Source: Terfezia claveryi (Eukaryota > Ascomycota > Pezizomycetes > Pezizales > Pezizaceae). Taken from it: a DNA stretch of 64,000 bases. The notes beneath the pieces were generated by a model. That model had not been told where the DNA came from and made no database searches. It saw nothing but the letters and a program-made list of their open reading frames with translations. The stretch spans positions 1 to 64,000 of the forward strand of contig WHUX01000088.1 in NCBI GenBank assembly GCA_015179025.1, given 5' to 3'. This document shows positions 11,090-22,330 of the stretch, in pieces. A program made the translations under genes and the position numbers. Each line of letters begins with the position of its first letter. Position 1 is the stretch's first letter.

Positions 11090-12850
11090 ATTAATCCTTT
11101 GAGATAAGGGAACTGTGGACTAAGAAAGGCCTTTGTGCATATATCTACTAGATTGTGTTCACCAGGAATGTGTAACAGCGTAATAGTGCTAGAGTTAACG
11201 AGTTCATAGACGAAGTGGTAAGCAATGTCAATATGCTTTGATTTATTAGAGATTCAAGGATTATATGATAGGTCGATAGAGCCATTATTATTACAAAAGA
11301 GGGCAGAAGGAATATCTTTGATAGAAAGCTCACTTAGTATATTCTGAAGCCAAATTTATTGTTTAGTAGCAGTAGAACTAGCAATGTATTATGCTTCAGT
11401 AGTGGAGGTTATCACGTATTTTTGTTTTTGTGATCTCCAGCAGATAGTACAAGAGGTGAGCTTAAAGATATATCCTGAGGTCAACCATCGAGTGTTATGG
11501 CATCCAGCAAAGTCTAAGTTAGTGAATCCTTCAAGTGAAAGAGGTTGTTCGAGTTTGTAGGTCAAGGTAAGGTCACGAGTACCTTTAAGGTAGCATAGGA
11601 CTCATTTAACTGCTTCAAGGTAATCCTTCGATAGTTTATGAGAGAATTGTAAGAGAAAAGTTACAGAGTAAGCTAGGTCAAGACATATTCCAATAATTAC
11701 ATACATGAGTAATCCAACAATTTATTGATAGAGGGAGATATCAGTAACTTTATCTTCATCTGTACATTGTCAAAGAGTATGGTTCAAATCAAGAGGAAGA
11801 GTGATGGGGTTGAAGTCCATCATACCAAAATGTTTGAGGATTTTATCAATATAGCAAGATTGGAATAGTATAATACTGTACTTAGAGTACACAATTCAAA
11901 TTTCTAGAAGCTAATGTAGGTTATCCATATCAGTTAACTTAAACTCTCGTTTGAGTGACTGTTTGGTAGACTTCATAATGGCTGAGTTTTTGTATCCAAA
12001 TAAAGTAATATTGTTGATATAAAGAGCGAGTATGATTGTGCTAGACTTATAGATGTAGATACAGGGGTCAAAGGCACAAGCAAAGAAATCTATTGTCAGG
12101 AGAAAAGATATTAATCATCCATACCATTGACAAAGAGACTGCTTTAATCTATAAATAAATCGATTAAGTTTAGTATACATGCCGTCAATCCGAGTGCCTT
12201 CCAAGAGTTGTATATAGATAATTTCATTCAAAAAGCTATAAAGGAAGGCTGCCTTAATATCTATTTGTTAAGGTTCCTATTTTAAGTGGGCAAATAGAGT
12301 GATAAGGAGGTGAAGAGAGTCATATTGGACAACAGGAGAATAGATTTCATCAAAGTTTGTACTAGGTTGTTGAGAAAAACCTTAAGTAACTAGATAAGTC
12401 TTATACCGATCGATATTCCCATTAGCATCTCACTTAATCTTAAATACCTACTTGCTCTCAATAATATTCCTATTCTATAGTGTTAGAACTACTTTCCAAA
12501 CATCTTGATCCTTCATAGCTTCCAACTCATCATTTATAGCCTTTCTCTATTTTTCTTCATCAGGTAAGTTAACAACCTGTTTCAAGGTTTGAGGTTTATC
12601 ACCATATTGTAAGACTAAAGCGATCAACACTTTATCTTCTTCATTATCCTTATCAAAGACTTTAGGTAGATCTTTGATTAATTTAGAACAACTATCAAAC
12701 TATATCTTTGTACTGATTATAAGGATGATAGGAGCTTGTGCAGTTCTGAATTTAATTGGTTTAAAAACAGCTCGACCTGCCTTAGAAATGGTTGTTAGTC
12801 TAACTATTTTTCCACTAACAATTGGGTAAAGTTTCTATTGTTGGAGTTAT
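11090..12850 (-). pseudogene. copia-1 reverse transcriptase and RNase H
   Basis: The C-terminal RNase H reads HIDIAYHFVYELVNS...LLHIPGEHNLVDICTKA..., then KGLIMG and a stop at 11090-11092. RT lies upstream (12000-12750). Its catalytic YVDD has become YINN at 12010-12021, both changes being G-to-A on the coding strand. Stops occur throughout. The protein would make cDNA in the particle; here it is dead. Confidence 0.9.
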
Positions 12851-14330
12851 CAGGTAAAGATTGTCAAAGATCTTGAAGAAGTAAAGTAAGTAGTGAATAT
12901 TCATCTCGATTCTGAGGTGGAGGTAAGTAAACTTGTGGAGTTGGTTTGGATATAGGTCCAGGAGCTGGTGGAGGAGAAGATAATGTTGCAGTTGATGTTG
13001 GAAAAATAGGTGGTAAGGAAGTAATTATGTCCGATATTGTTTCAGTTGGATGAGAAAAAGTCATACTAGAGAACCATGCTTTATGAATGAGTAGGTGTCC
13101 CTTAAAATATTATTCTTCTGCTTGTTTTGGATTTCCTATACCAGAGATTTTCATTTGGAAATTCTGAGCTAGTGTATGGGATTACTTTAAGGAGAGAAGT
13201 AGGAGAAGAAGCAATATTCATAGTTGGTGACTGTGATGGATTAGTCGAGTTAGATATAGATGGAAGTACTCCTTCTGGAGTTGTACTCTGTCCAAAAGAG
13301 ACATCTTGTGCTTAACTGTATAAGTATGCTTTCTAAAAGGTACATAGACCTTATAGATAGCTATACTATTAGTATAACTAGGAATATACCTTTCTTAGCC
13401 TAGAGTAGGAGTTTACTACCTGTAGGTTGTCATTCCTCAAGTATGTGTATATAACATTCCATGCCGAAGGGTTGAAAGTGAGAGATGGTAGGTTTATTGC
13501 TAGAAAAGACCTTATAAGGAGTCTTCCCTTTAACAATACTATGAGGTAACCGATTTCGGAGATAAGTTGAAGTTGAGAATGCTTCAACCCAGAATCTTTT
13601 GTCCATATTTGTCAACATAGCCCTCATCATATTCTGTATTGTTTAGTTGAAGCATTCAGTTATACTATTAGATTCATAAGAGTAAGGGAGCGTTAGTTCA
13701 TATACAATGCCTTTTAACTTAAAGAACTGTTTGAGATCTTTATTAATATACTCTCTACTATTATCAGTACAAAACCATTTAATAGGGTATAATGTTTACA
13801 TTTTAACCAAGGTAATAAAGTCTTAGGTTGATTTAGTTGAGTCAGATTTCTGTTTAAAGAAGTAAACTTAAGAAGCATGAGAGAAGTCATCAATGAGTGT
13901 GATGAAGTAGCTTGCTCTATCAAAAGAGGGTGTGGAGAGTTTACCACTAAGATCTAAGTGAATGAGTTAGAGAATATTGGAGGCACGAGATATTGAAGAC
14001 TTAGAGACAGAGTAAGTAGATTTAGCGAGTATGCATGGCTCACAATAATAGTTATCAGTGGGTGTTGGGAGAATATCACTATTAAAGTAGAGTTCTTTAT
14101 ACTTGAGAATAGTAATGGCTTAATAACTAAATAACTGATACCAGTATTCGATTGTTTTTCAAGAGGAGGAAACTAATGCCTTTTCATTTGACTCAATAAT
14201 AAATGGGAGACTTTCAATAAATTCCACCATAAATAATACAAAATTATTGCCTTTCTTCATAACATAAAACCCAAAGTCTATAGAAAAAGTGGAAAGACGA
14301 GATCAAACAGCATTCCAAGAAAACAATGAG
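12850..14330 (-). pseudogene. copia-1 integrase and Pro-rich linker
   Basis: The integrase N-terminal finger ends CEPCILAKSTYSVSKS (about 14020-14050). The core has DLSGKLSTPSFDRASYFITL and the C-terminal segment NRLPHSIVKGKTPYKVFSSN (13430-13630). A Pro/Thr-rich linker follows at 12864-13064, typical before the copia RT. Stops and frame changes are frequent. Element A sits upstream. Confidence 0.85.
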
Positions 14331-14989
14331 TAACATGCACACTAAGGCGAGTTTTCCCCATACCAACTCACCAAGACTCACACCGATGGCTGAATTTTGC
14401 CTAACTCTTCAACTCAGCAAGTTGGCCAGACAATTTCTAGAAAACTCTGGCCAGTACTGAGGAGCTAACAAGTACTTGCCAAGCCTTTTTATTACCTAGT
14501 ATAGGCTGGAAACCTTCCTTCGCCACCCATATATACCTGAAAATCATGCATTCATAGCTTGTATATATACATGGAAATTATACATTTGCAGCTTGTATAT
14601 ATACATAGAATTTATGCATTTGTAGCTTATATATATATATGAAATTTATGTATGCACAGCCTTTATATTGTTTATTCATAGCTTCTATATATATATGTAA
14701 ATCTGGTATTTATGGCCTTTATATATACATGGATTTGATATATACTAGCCGCGAATATATAAACTCCATATATATATATAAGTCACGAATGCAGAAATTT
14801 TATATATATATGGATAGCGAAGCTAGGCTTCTAGCCTATTTCCCATGACAAAAGTTCTTGGCAAGTACTTATGAGTAGCCGGTGAGTCGACGTAAGTTGG
14901 CTTCTCATGGATTGCCATTGGCACGAGTTGGTATCAAGTAGGAAAAATAGTTGGCAAACTCACCTTGATTCAGGCCAATGCACATACTA
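14331..14989. mobile_element. fold-back element A (hAT-like duplication), in copia-1
   Basis: 659 bp. Flanked by the 8-bp duplication ACAATGAG at 14323-14330 and 14990-14997. Termini are inverted: TAACATGCACAC on the left and TAGTATGTGCAT read inward from the right. Both arms are related inverted repeats. The centre (about 14530-14820) is a TA-rich array of roughly 40-bp units with ATGCATT motifs. There is no coding capacity. 8-bp duplications are typical of hAT and a few other superfamilies. Confidence 0.9.
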
Positions 14990-14997
14990 ACAATGAG

Positions 14998-16196
14998 TGA
15001 CCAAGAGAAGGAATATATTAAACATTAACAAGATGAATAGTGGAAGTAGAGCCATTAGGAAGTAGACAGTTAAGAAGGACTATCCCTTTTCCTTTAGCTT
15101 TAAAGAGATTATTGCCAGCTCCTTCTACAGTTTTACTATCCTTTGAAAGGTTCTCGAAGTGTCTTATGTTACTGGTTATATTAGCACAGTATATTGAATT
15201 AAATTTCTAGATGGTTTTTCAGGATGGGTTACTGATGCTGAGAAGTTCGTCCATGGAGCTACTAGAGCTACCAACAATAAGTGCCTGTTCCTTCTTATCT
15301 TCCTTCTTTTTATCCTTCTTCTTATCCTTATTTAACTTCTTTAACTTCTAGTATTATTGCCATGTATGACCTATATATTTACTAAGTTGATACTTCTTGC
15401 AATAGGTGCATTCCATATTGGAGCTGCTGTTCTATTATTGTGATTCCTGCTATTGAGGTTTGCCTTTCTTTTTAAAGGAGGTAGAGAGAGTATTATCCTA
15501 TTTTTCGATTTCAGAACCAATAGAAAGAAGGTATAGTTTTGTATTAGTATAAGTGAGGCCGGACTTAGTTGAGAGGTTGTCTACTATATTAGAGTGATGT
15601 TCGATGAGGAAGGAGAGGAGGATGTCCATTTTGGCTTCATCTTTATTAAGGAAAGTATAGAGGGATTTGTGATATTCATCTGAGGAGCCAGTAAGAGAGT
15701 AAAGTTGAGACCACTCAGTCTTATATTGCTCAATGAAATCAGAGAAGGAGTTAGTAGAAGTATAGGTTGAGCCTAAGCTGAAGAGTATGTACAGTTAATA
15801 TATAAAAGAGAATAGAGTATTATGGTAATACTAGTTTTTGAGATGAGTCCAGATTTTGTATAGTAAATCAAACTTAGAGACAATCTTCAGTATAGGTTTA
15901 CTAATAACTTGTATTAGCATAAGGATAGCTTGATTTTCCATAGCTATGAAGAGTTCTTTCTCTTCTTGTATTATATTTATTGCAGGTTTAAGTCCTTCAA
16001 TAATGAGTTTTTTATAACTCATACCTCTTATAATTATCTTGACAGTATTAGCCCAATCTTTGTAATTGTCTTTACCAGTAAGTGACTCGATGTTGTCAAG
16101 TTTGACAGGAATAGGCTTGAAGTTATTCAGTGGTTAGAAGATAGATGGTACAGCCTTTTCTTTGCCACCAGAACCAGATCCTGAACTAGATGCCAT
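14998..16196 (-). pseudogene. copia-1 Gag and protease
   Basis: Starts at ATG 16194-16196 (MASSSGSGSGGKEKAVPSIF, then a stop), 66 bases inside the primer site. The Gag core (YKKLIIEGLKPAINIIQEEK) is at 15831-16022. A zinc-knuckle-like CTYCKKYQLSKYIGHTW, with its final Cys lost, lies near 15360-15410. The protease follows at 15000-15200 (IRHFENLSKDSKTVEGAG) and is interrupted by element A. Confidence 0.85.
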
Positions 16197-16262
16197 TGTA
16201 TAGATATATGTGAGAGGGAAGGTGAATGTGAGAAAGTTTTCAAGTTGTCCTAAGCTATTCCA

Positions 16263-16273
16263 GGCTCATAACC
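16263..16273 (-). promoter_or_regulatory. copia-1 primer-binding site (half tRNA-iMet)
   Basis: Plus strand GGCTCATAACC matches the anticodon arm of initiator tRNA-Met; the minus strand GGTTATGAGCC abuts the 5' LTR. Copia-type elements are known to prime from an internal fragment of this tRNA. Confidence 0.9.
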
Positions 16274-17656
16274 TATTAAAAGATTACTATAAGTAGAGGT
16301 ATTATAGTAGTAATTATGGAGATAGTAGCAGTGGACAGTAGTATGTATTAAGTAGAGAGAGTATGTGAGCAGAAGTATGAGAGAGCAGATGTAGAACTAT
16401 GTCAAGAGTAGATAGTCTATTGAGTCTAATCGAGAAGTATATAGAACTAGATACAGGAGTAGGAAACTTATATATAATAGTATGAGTTGAGGGTAAGGAT
16501 CTAGTAGAAAAGTCTAAGTTATATAACCTAGGAATAGTATATTGTATACATGTGAATAAAGAAATATGCAACTGAGATAGTAATATAAGTCAACGAATAT
16601 AACAGAAAGTCATAGAAGTGGTGATCATTGAGTCATGACAAGTAAGACAAGTAAACAGTAACCTTAAGTAGTAAGGCAGCATCATGTAATGATAATAGAT
16701 ACTAAGTTAGGAAAGTAAGCAAAAATAATAAGAACATATGAACAATATGTGAACACATGTGAAAGAAATAATACAGAAGTCCTTAATTGGGTAGCAAGTG
16801 TCCATATTGGGTATCAGCATGATGTGGAAGTAATCGTTAGCATACGCACCAAGGCGAGTTTTCCCTATACCAACTCGCCAAGACTCGCGCCGATGGCCGA
16901 GTTTTGCCTAACCCTCAAACTTGGCGAGTCAGCTACATGATTCTCTGGAATACTCGGGCCAGTGCCAAGTAGCCGATGAGTACTCACCAAGCCTTTTTGT
17001 TACGGGGAATTGGCTGGAAGCCTACCTTCGCCACCCATATATACATGAAATCCATGCATTCGCGGCTTATATATATACATGTAAATCTGGCATTCGTGAC
17101 CTCTCTATATACATAGCAATCATACATTCGCAGCCTTAATATATATACATGGATTAGATATATATACTGGCCGCGAATGCATGAACTCCATGTAATAATA
17201 TATAAGCCGCGAATGCATGATTTCTATGTATATATATAAGCCGCGAATACATGAATTCCATGTTTATATATAAGCCGCAAATGCCTGATTTCTATGTATA
17301 TATATAAGCCGTGAATGCACGAATTCCATATATATATATAAGCCGCGAATGCATGAATTCCATGGATATATACAAGCCGTAAATGCACGAATTTCATGTA
17401 TATATGGCTGGCGTAGGTAGGATACTAGCCTATTCCCCATAACAAAAGGGCTTGGCAAGTACTCGTGAGTAGCCGGCGGGTCGGTGCAAGCTGGCTTCTC
17501 ATGGATTACTATCGGCGCGAGTCGGTATTGAGTAGTGAAAATAGTTGGCAAACTTGCCTCGACTCGGGCTGATGTGCACACTAGTAATCGTAAGAGAGAA
17601 CGATGTATTGTATAGAAATACTTAACTATATCGAAAGGAAATAATTATTTTTAATA
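16274..17656 (-). repeat. copia-1 5' LTR, enlarged by element B
   Basis: 1383 bp, of which 754 are element B plus one duplication, leaving 629 bp against 637 in the 3' LTR. The outer end TTTTAATA is a decayed TTTTCAACA. The AATAA duplication follows. Confidence 0.9.
16838..17583. mobile_element. fold-back element B, in copia-1 5' LTR
   Basis: 746 bp, flanked by the 8-bp duplication GTAATCGT at 16830-16837 and 17584-17591. The empty site is visible in the 3' LTR (AGTAATTGTAAGAG near 10990). Termini TAGCATACGCAC / TAGTGTGCACAT match those of element A. The centre (about 17040-17400) has about nine units such as GCCGCGAATGCATGAATTCC separated by (TA)n. It is less decayed than A. Confidence 0.92.
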
Positions 17657-18140
17657 AATAAAACTCTCTAGGGACTCGGTGAAGTTCCCTACTGTCCACT
17701 ACTAGCTCTTATACGTCTATGGCCTCCTGGAGGGTAAGGCCATGGACCAGGTACAACCCTTCGTCAAGGCAACGGGGATTGATCTAGTAGATATTCCAGC
17801 ACTAATGGCAATCCTGGACCGAGCCTTCGGGGACCCAGATCCTAAAGGAACCGCCAGCAGGGCCTTGCAAGACCTCAAGCAAAACCATAACGAACTGTCA
17901 ACCTATGTTGCCGAGTTCTCTAGGTTAGCAGCAGAGCTCAATTGGAATGATGAAGCTAAGCTTGACCAGTTCAAAGACAGGCTTACCTTCAAACTGAAAA
18001 ACGCTCTCTACTGACTAAGACTCTGGAGGAACTTATTGAGCAGGCTAGCTGGGTAGAACAGCAGACAGCGGCACTCAGAGCCCCCCAAAAGACACTCCCG
18101 ACCTCGACTCCTCATACCCCCTTCCTGACAGCACACACTC
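17657..18140 (+). pseudogene. gypsy-2 Gag middle fragment
   Basis: Continues Gag after copia-1. 17742-18014 is open and reads MDQVQPFVKATGIDLVDIPA, GDPDPKGTASRALQDLKQN and TYVAEFSRLAAELNW, the retrotransposon Gag domain. A frame change follows, then EELIEQASWVEQQTAALR. It stops at element C (duplication TC at 18139-18140). Unusually little C-to-T decay compared with the other gypsy-2 pieces. Confidence 0.9.
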
Positions 18141-18540
18141 CATCAGCCAAAAAAAATGTGCGTCAGGACGTACCACCAAGCGTCCGGACGCGAGTTTGCG
18201 TCCTGTGCGTCCTGTGCGTCTGGACGCACTAGAACGTTGCCCCCTCGCCTGTGACGCAACACCAATGCTGGGCAGTTGCTCTCGCATCTGGACGCACTGG
18301 GATGTTGCCCCCAGGCCTGGGACGCAAGCATACATGCAACCTTTGTCCCGACGCACTTGGTGGGTAAACACAACCCGCTTACAGCTTGCATCTGCTACGT
18401 TCTTACACCAGCCAGCTATGTAGCCGGGTTTGCAACCTTTGAATATGCATGCAGCAGAAATATTCATTGTATTCGCCAATTATTATATACACAGAGAGGT
18501 ATTTAGCAATAGGTATGTACACGGAACGTGTGCAGCAACA

Positions 18541-18670
18541 CTCGCTCTAACCCTTGGTCTAAGCTTCGCTCTAACTCTCGTTGTATCCATCGCTCTAACT
18601 CTCGCTCTAATGCTCGCTCTAATGCTCGCTCTAATTCTCGCTCTAATGCTCTCTCTAATACTCGCTGTAA
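18541..18670. repeat. 12-bp GCTCGCTCTAAT array (left arm of C); mirrored at 20012-20130
   Basis: About ten imperfect copies of a 12-mer. The inverted copy in the right arm has one or two fewer units. Arg-rich frames across it (LERALERELERAL and similar) are repeat by-products. Confidence 0.85.
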
Positions 18671-18984
18671 TATGCTGGGAATAATGAGCAAAGGGAAAAA
18701 GCGCGGGGAAGGGAAGTATATATACAGGAAAACCATAGTTGCCAAGGCCGACTGCTAAGGCCGACAATTTAGACTTTCCGAAGACAATGAGATAGAGGAT
18801 AATAAGAGAAGTGGCACGACAGTGATTAACGGCGCTCAGCCCCCCTTTCGCACGCGGGTGCCGTACTACTCAATGCCTGGCCTGGTAATAGTCATATTGG
18901 GAAATCGTAGTCGTGGTACTGCGAACGAGACAAGTACTGCGGAGTTCACGCTTTGTGATATATCCCGTAGGAATTCATGCATGC

Positions 18985-19690
18985 GCGGGCTTATATAAGT
19001 ATATATATGCGAGAAACCCATGTGCTCGCTGCTTATATATATATATGCGAGAAATCCATGCATTCGCGGGCTTAGATATATATATATGCGAGAAATCCAT
19101 GCATTCGCGGGCTTATATATATATATATGCGAGAAACTCGTGCTTTTGGAGACTTATATATATATGTGCGAGACACTCGTGCTTTTGGAGACATATATAT
19201 GTATGTGCGAGAAACTCGTGCTTTTGGAGACATATATATATATATGTGAGAAATCCATACATTCGCAGGCTTATGTATATATATGTGAGAAATCCATACA
19301 TTCGCAGGCTTATGTATACTTATATATGCGAGAAACTCGTGCTTTTGGAGACATATATATATATGTGCGAGAAACTCGTGCTTTTGGAGACATATATATA
19401 TATATGCGAGAAATCCATGCATTCGCAGACTTATATATATATATGTGAGAAATCCATACATTCGCAGGCTTATGTATACTTATATATGCGAGAAACTCGT
19501 GCTTTTGGAGACATATATATATATGTGCGAGAAACTCGTGCTTTTGGAGACTTATATATCTATGTGCGAGACACTCGTGCTTTTGGAGACTTATATATAT
19601 ATGTGCGAGACACTCGTCCTTTTGGAGACTTATATATATATGTGCGAGACACTCGTGCTTTCGGATACTTATATATATATGCCCGTGAAT
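18985..19690. repeat. central loop array of element C
   Basis: About 17 units of about 40 bp. Each is (TA)n followed by one of two cores: GCGAGAAACTCGTGCTTTTG or GCGAGAAATCCATGCATTCG. The cores alternate in blocks, and one block of several units is duplicated (19206-19330 versus 19365-19520). The first core recurs in element D, the second in elements A and B. Confidence 0.9.
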
Positions 19691-20661
19691 GCATGAATTC
19701 CTACGGGATATATCACAAAGCGTGAACTCCGCACATATCGCAGTACTTGTCTCGTTCGCAGTACCACGACTACGATTTCCCAATATGACTATTACCAGGC
19801 CAGGCATTGAGTAGTACGGCACCCGCGTGCGAAAGGGGGGCTGAGCGCCGTTAATCACTGTCGTGCCACTTCTCTTATTATCCTCTATCTCATTGTCTTC
19901 GGAAAGTCTAAATTGTCGGCCTTAGCAGTCGGCCTTGGCAACTATGGTTTTCCTGTATATATACTTCCCTTCCCCGCGCTTTTTCCCTTTGCTCATTATT
20001 CCCAGCATATTACAGCGAGTATTAGAGAGAGCATTAGAGCGAGAATTAGAGCGAGCATTAGAGCGAAAGTTAGAGCGATGGATACGAGAGTTAGAGCGAA
20101 GCTTAGGCCAAGGGTTAGAGCGAGTGTTGCTGCACACATGTTCCGTGTACATATCTATTGCTAAATACCTCTCTGTGTATATAATAATTGGCGAATACAA
20201 TGAATATATCTGCTGCATGCATATTCAAAGGTTGCAAACCCGGCTACATAGCTGGCTGGTGTAAGAACGTAGCAGATGCAAGCTGTAAGCAGGTTGTGTT
20301 TACCCACCATGTATGCTTGCGTCCCAGGCACGGGGGCAACATCCCAGTGCATCCCAGATGCGAGAGTAACTGCCCAGCATTGGTGTTGCGTCCCAGGCGA
20401 GGGGGCAACGTTCCAGTGCGTCCAGATGCGAGAGCAACTGCCCAGCATTGGTGTTGCGTCCCAGGCGTGTGAGCATGTCACAGTGCATCCTGGACGCGAG
20501 AGCAACTGCCCAGCATTGGTGTTGCGTCCCAGGCGTGTGAGCAACGTCCCATTGCATCAGGACGCTGGGGCAACAAGCGTTCGCGTCCTGATTTTGAGTT
20601 ATCGTCCCGTGCGTTACATGCGTCTGACGCACAGGACGCAAATATTATTTTTGCTGATGTC

Positions 20662-20930
20662 AACAACAACCCATACCGGTCAACAGGCCTGTGCACCCCT
20701 TCCAGGTAGTAGGTGGGGCTGCCCCCATTGACCTGTCAGCAGGTAGGCCTTGTCTTACTCAGAAGGAAAGGGACCGTTGCTGCCACAATAGGTTATGCAT
20801 TACATGCAGAAAAGGGGATCACTTTATTGCAGCCTGTCTTTTGAGAAAGAATCACTCCCTAGCTATATATACAGTGTCCGAGACCCCAGAGGAGTCAGGA
20901 AAAGCAGAGTCTCTTGCCTAGTTGCTGACA
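20662..20930 (+). pseudogene. gypsy-2 Gag C-terminus with intact zinc knuckle
   Basis: After element C, Gag continues with a Pro-rich stretch, CLTQKERDRC, and the knuckle CITCRKGDHFIAAC at 20796-20837: a textbook C-x2-C-x4-H-x4-C. It would bind genomic RNA in the particle. Confidence 0.9.
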
Positions 20931-21091
20931 CTAGTAAGGGACCTATCATGGGTTATTTATCTTTGTCTGCATTTTCTTTGTCTGCATCTATGTCTGTTGA
21001 TGAATCTCGCTTGTTTGGTAAGCATTTTATAGTACTAATAACTATTAAATTCAATGGTAAAATAATGGTAACATTAGATCTCATAGATTGT
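20931..21091 (+). pseudogene. gypsy-2 protease, N-terminal part
   Basis: Reads LVADTSKGPIMGYLSLSA and MSVDESRLFGKHF, as in gypsy-1, and stops at LDLID, one codon before the active-site loop. Element E is inserted here (ATTGT at 21087-21091). The active site resumes at 32705. Confidence 0.9.
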
Positions 21092-21710
21092 TGTAATGTG
21101 TTGTTAGGGGGACTGGAAGATCAGATTAGATAAGATAAGGATTTTATCTAATCAGATAATCTTAAGCTAGTAATGTATACTACAAAGTAGATTACTAATA
21201 GTGTATTGTTTATTCTCACTATTAAAGTTATTACCAGTAGCATAAGATTACTGTAATAGGTAAAGTAGTATAGGAGGGCCAAAAGCACTTAGAAGATTAA
21301 CCAGTAGAACTTCTATATTAATTGTACTCTAACTATGTTCTAAGTTCTAACTCTCTATCTAACTGAAGGGAAATTTAGGGGACTATATGTGTTTCCAACG
21401 GGGTAGTGCTGAGGCAGTACTGAGGTAGTACACTATCATCTAACCTTTATATTAGATTGAAATCAGTATCATCTGATCTTCTAAATAGTACTTCCAAATA
21501 CTATCTAGTACAAAATAGGTTAAGTCTTAACTTTGACTTATATATATGAAAGTATATGATAACATATAAAAGCATGTGAAATATTAGCAAGGCAGACTGC
21601 ATACAGAATGTTGTATGTTTTGAGATGCTTGCTGAGTAAGAAAATACATAAGAAATACAATTGTAAGGGAGAGGGTTAGTCATAGGGTATGAGTAACTAA
21701 CTTCCTTACA
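21092..21710 (-). repeat. E 3' LTR
   Basis: 619 bp, same length as the 5' LTR at 32086-32704, with about 10% scattered differences, mostly transitions. Confidence 0.95.
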
Positions 21711-21725
21711 TGCCTCCCTGTTTAG
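21711..21725 (-). promoter_or_regulatory. E polypurine tract
   Basis: Minus strand CTAAACAGGGAGGCA directly before the LTR start TGTAAGG. Confidence 0.75.
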
Positions 21726-22330
21726 ATAAAAACTCTATCCTAGGAAAATAAATAAGGGTCTGGATTTATATACATTAGTAGTTAACATTCAATCCATAAT
21801 ACCTATTGTTCCTATCCTTATAGATGTTACTGCTTTCTGCTCCTGTATCATACCTGATATTATCATACCCTTCCTTGAAATCCTTATCAACAACTTTTTG
21901 TGCCAAAAAATATCTAAGTATCATGATCATTTAGGGTAATTCTATTTCTTTACCTTTGCTTTTATCAATCTTGACTGCATTAGACAAAACAGGGGAAGCA
22001 AGGACTTTTTTTCATTCATTATTAATCATATCCAAAGTTTCTTTCCTTATCTTATTTTTGCCAAGCTTATGCTCACCAACCTTTCTCTTTTTGTAAGTTG
22101 CTTACTTACTCCTAGTCAATAAGAATTACTTTTTCAATGACTTATCAACACTATCAGTATACACCCACTCATCATACTTATAAGGCTATCCCTTCTATTT
22201 CACATTGTACTATAACTTCCCTATTCTAGGTTGTAACCTGAATTCCAATACTCTTTCTACTTCATACCTATCTTCCTTAACTAGTCCTGGTTATTCTAGA
22301 GTCTTAGAAGGGAACAGTTGTATTGGATTA
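21726..22330 (-). pseudogene. E integrase tail: chromodomain and C-terminal extension
   Basis: A chromodomain at about 22170-22310 reads EDRYEVERVLEFRLQPRIG, then a WVYTDSVDK-like end. F has EDRYEVEKVLEFRTAPRTG at the same place. In E, lysine-rich sequence continues about 130 codons further with stops (KRKVGEHKLGKNKIRKETL). F ends shortly after its chromodomain, so this tail is specific to E or is decayed 3' sequence. Confidence 0.75.

Larger units (their letters stand above)
10439..17656 (-). mobile_element. copia-1: Ty1/copia element inserted in gypsy-2 gag
   Basis: Flanked by AATAA (10434-10438 and 17657-17661). LTRs are 10439-11075 and 16274-17656; the second is enlarged by element B. 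Without A and B the element is about 5.8 kb. On the minus strand the order is Gag, protease, integrase, RT, RNase H, which is the copia order. The half-tRNA primer site and polypurine tract are present. All genes are decayed. Confidence 0.95.
18141..20659. mobile_element. fold-back element C (CATCAG termini)
   Basis: 2519-bp near-palindrome in gypsy-2 gag. Left end CATCAGCCAAAAAAAATG; right end, read inward, CATCAGCAAAAATAAT. TC flanks both sides (18139-18140, 20660-20661). Removing the element plus one TC joins ..FLTAHT to QQQPIPV.. in frame, which fixes the boundaries. Arms are 18141-18985 and 19680-20659; the right arm has extra copies of a roughly 62-bp GC-rich unit. The loop is a TA-rich array. 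No transposase. Confidence 0.92.

Noticed and set aside
18913..19858. Open frames up to 270 codons with repeated YIYARNPC/TYIYMCEK-like units.
   Set aside because: Translation of the central loop array of element C on both strands; no start context or family.
18130..20670. An 8-bp duplication for C and D, as in A and B.
   Set aside because: No 8-bp direct repeat fits at either element, and the 2-bp solution restores the codons exactly.
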